A stretch of 7,597 bases of DNA from JAJTFW01 sp046049215 (GTDB lineage Bacteria > Bacteroidota > Bacteroidia > AKYH767-A > OLB10): positions 1 through 7,597 of the forward strand of contig JBJOER010000213.1 of assembly GCA_046049215.1 (NCBI GenBank), written 5' to 3'. Below, one piece after another: positions 6,768 through 7,597 of the stretch. A model generated the notes under the pieces. That model did no database searches, was not told where the DNA came from, and saw nothing but the letters and a program-made list of their open reading frames with translations. Every line of letters starts with the position of its first letter. The first letter of the stretch is position 1. The position numbers and the translations under genes were made by a program.

Positions 6768-6785
6768 TACCTTCGTTCATCTTTG
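6768..6785 (+). promoter_or_regulatory. Possible Bacteroidota -7 promoter motif before the Omp85-like gene
   Basis: TACCTTCG (6768-6775) matches the Bacteroidota -7 consensus TAnnTTTG at all but one fixed base, and CATCTTTG (6778-6785) is a second one-mismatch version. They lie 11-28 bases before the GTG start. No good TTTG -33 element is found 19-21 bases upstream, so support is weak. Confidence 0.22.
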
Positions 6786-6795
6786 AGGTCCATTC

Positions 6796-7597
6796 GTGCC
6801 ACGCCCTGTTTGTATTTTGTGTATCATTTCCCTCAGCCTCATTTCAGTGTTGGAGGCGCGGGGTCAGCAGTATGGGCTAAATAGTACTACCGACTCCCTC
6901 TGTGTAAAAGCAGGTGTACTGGTGATACTGAAAGATAGCCTTTACATCACCGGAAACGATACGGTCATTCCCAGGGATGAACGTTTTGTGCGCCTGCGGA
7001 ACGATCCGTACGTCCGTACGGCATCCTTTTATGAAGCATTGTTGAAGAGGGTGGGGGATAGAGGGATCCGCAAGGAGTTGCACAGGCTTTTCATCAGGGA
7101 CAACAACCCGACAGCCGTCGCTCGCAAAAACGAAATCCGTCGAGAGGATTATTTCAAGCCTTTTGAAGGGAAGGTCATCCGAAGTATCCGCGCCACCCGA
7201 GTCCCCATGCTGGATGGCAATGTGAACGATACCTCCGGAACTTCCCTGGATGGCTGGAACCGGTTTATCAACCTTCATCCGCAAACGCCATCATGGGTAG
7301 CCAGGGGAAAGGGGGTGATTCGTGAGGGGCAGCGGGTTCTCCCGGGTGCATTGGCCGATCACGAGCGATTGATCCGTGAACTGCCGAATATCCGCGATGC
7401 CAAACTATATGTGTCGCCGGTTGATGGCAGTGACTCGGTGGATATTGTTGTAGTGACACAGGATCTTTTTCCATTGCGACTCAATATCGATTACAGGAAT
7501 TCAGATGAATTGAAAGTCCGGGTGAACGATCGGAATATCACCGGCACGGGACTCGAAACCGATCTTGAATACAACTCCTTTTCATCACTGGAAAACA
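6796..7597 (+). CDS. Secreted POTRA-like protein, probable Omp85 (BamA/TamA) type, 3'-truncated by the window edge
   Basis: An open frame runs from GTG 6796 to the window end (267 codons plus one base), with an in-frame TGA at 6784 just upstream. The GTG gives a convincing signal peptide (hydrophobic core at about 5-19, likely cleavage after ARG before Gln-Gln at 24-25), which supports this start. The mature part is mixed alpha/beta. Residues about 125-170 begin GKVIRSIRATRV, resembling a first POTRA strand. Residues about 173-222 read as a second: VIREGQRVLPGALADHERLI, then LPNIRDAKLYV, then VDIVVVTQDLFPL. That order (large-cavity start, 'GQ-V-P-L--HERLIRELP-IRDA', then VDI-V-T-D) is the pattern of Omp85 POTRA repeats as I know it. 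The segment after about 228, with DRNITGTGLETDLEYN (242-257), looks like the start of the barrel. It could insert or translocate outer-membrane proteins or lipids. A 90-base spacer makes membership in the upstream operon uncertain. Confidence 0.75.
   Translation, partial: MPRPVCILCIISLSLISVLEARGQQYGLNSTTDSLCVKAGVLVILKDSLYITGNDTVIPRDERFVRLRNDPYVRTASFYEALLKRVGDRGIRKELHRLFIRDNNPTAVARKNEIRREDYFKPFEGKVIRSIRATRVPMLDGNVNDTSGTSLDGWNRFINLHPQTPSWVARGKGVIREGQRVLPGALADHERLIRELPNIRDAKLYVSPVDGSDSVDIVVVTQDLFPLRLNIDYRNSDELKVRVNDRNITGTGLETDLEYNSFSSLEN

Noticed and set aside
1..7597. CRISPR array, tRNA or rRNA gene, insertion sequence
   Set aside because: No regularly spaced direct repeats, no tRNA- or rRNA-like sequence and no transposase frame were seen on either strand.

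Overview
The window looks like chromosomal DNA of a Bacteroidota member with moderate GC. This rests on the character of the proteins: an ABC-F ATPase with the sequence style I associate with that phylum, signal peptides ending just before Q, and surface barrel proteins. It also rests on the lack of clear Shine-Dalgarno sequences before most starts. I ran no search, so the taxonomic call is inference.

Layout: (1) 2-1258 is the 3' part of an ABC-F ATPase of the YbiT/YkpA type, cut by the window edge. (2) 1259-1631 is a 373-base non-coding stretch with two inverted-repeat structures, one of them a composite palindrome that looks like a dispersed intergenic repeat. (3) 1632-6705 holds five tightly packed genes on the + strand: a secreted LolA-like protein, two paralogous FtsX/LolE-type permeases, a LolD-type ATPase and an outer-membrane beta-barrel. 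The junctions are a 4-base overlap, a 1-base gap, a 4-base overlap and a 5-base gap. (4) 6706-6795 is a short spacer with a hairpin and a possible promoter motif. (5) 6796 to the window end is the N-terminal part of a secreted protein with POTRA-like sequence, probably of the Omp85 (BamA/TamA) type. It starts at GTG and is open at the 3' edge.

How the genes may work together: the five-gene block has a part for every layer of the envelope. The ATPase and two permeases would form an inner-membrane extraction machine built like LolCDE. The LolA-like protein would carry a hydrophobic cargo across the periplasm, and the barrel would be the outer-membrane end. The most interesting reading is a self-contained trans-envelope route for a lipid, lipoprotein or other hydrophobic ligand. 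The family assignments are well supported by motifs; the joint function and cargo are inferred.
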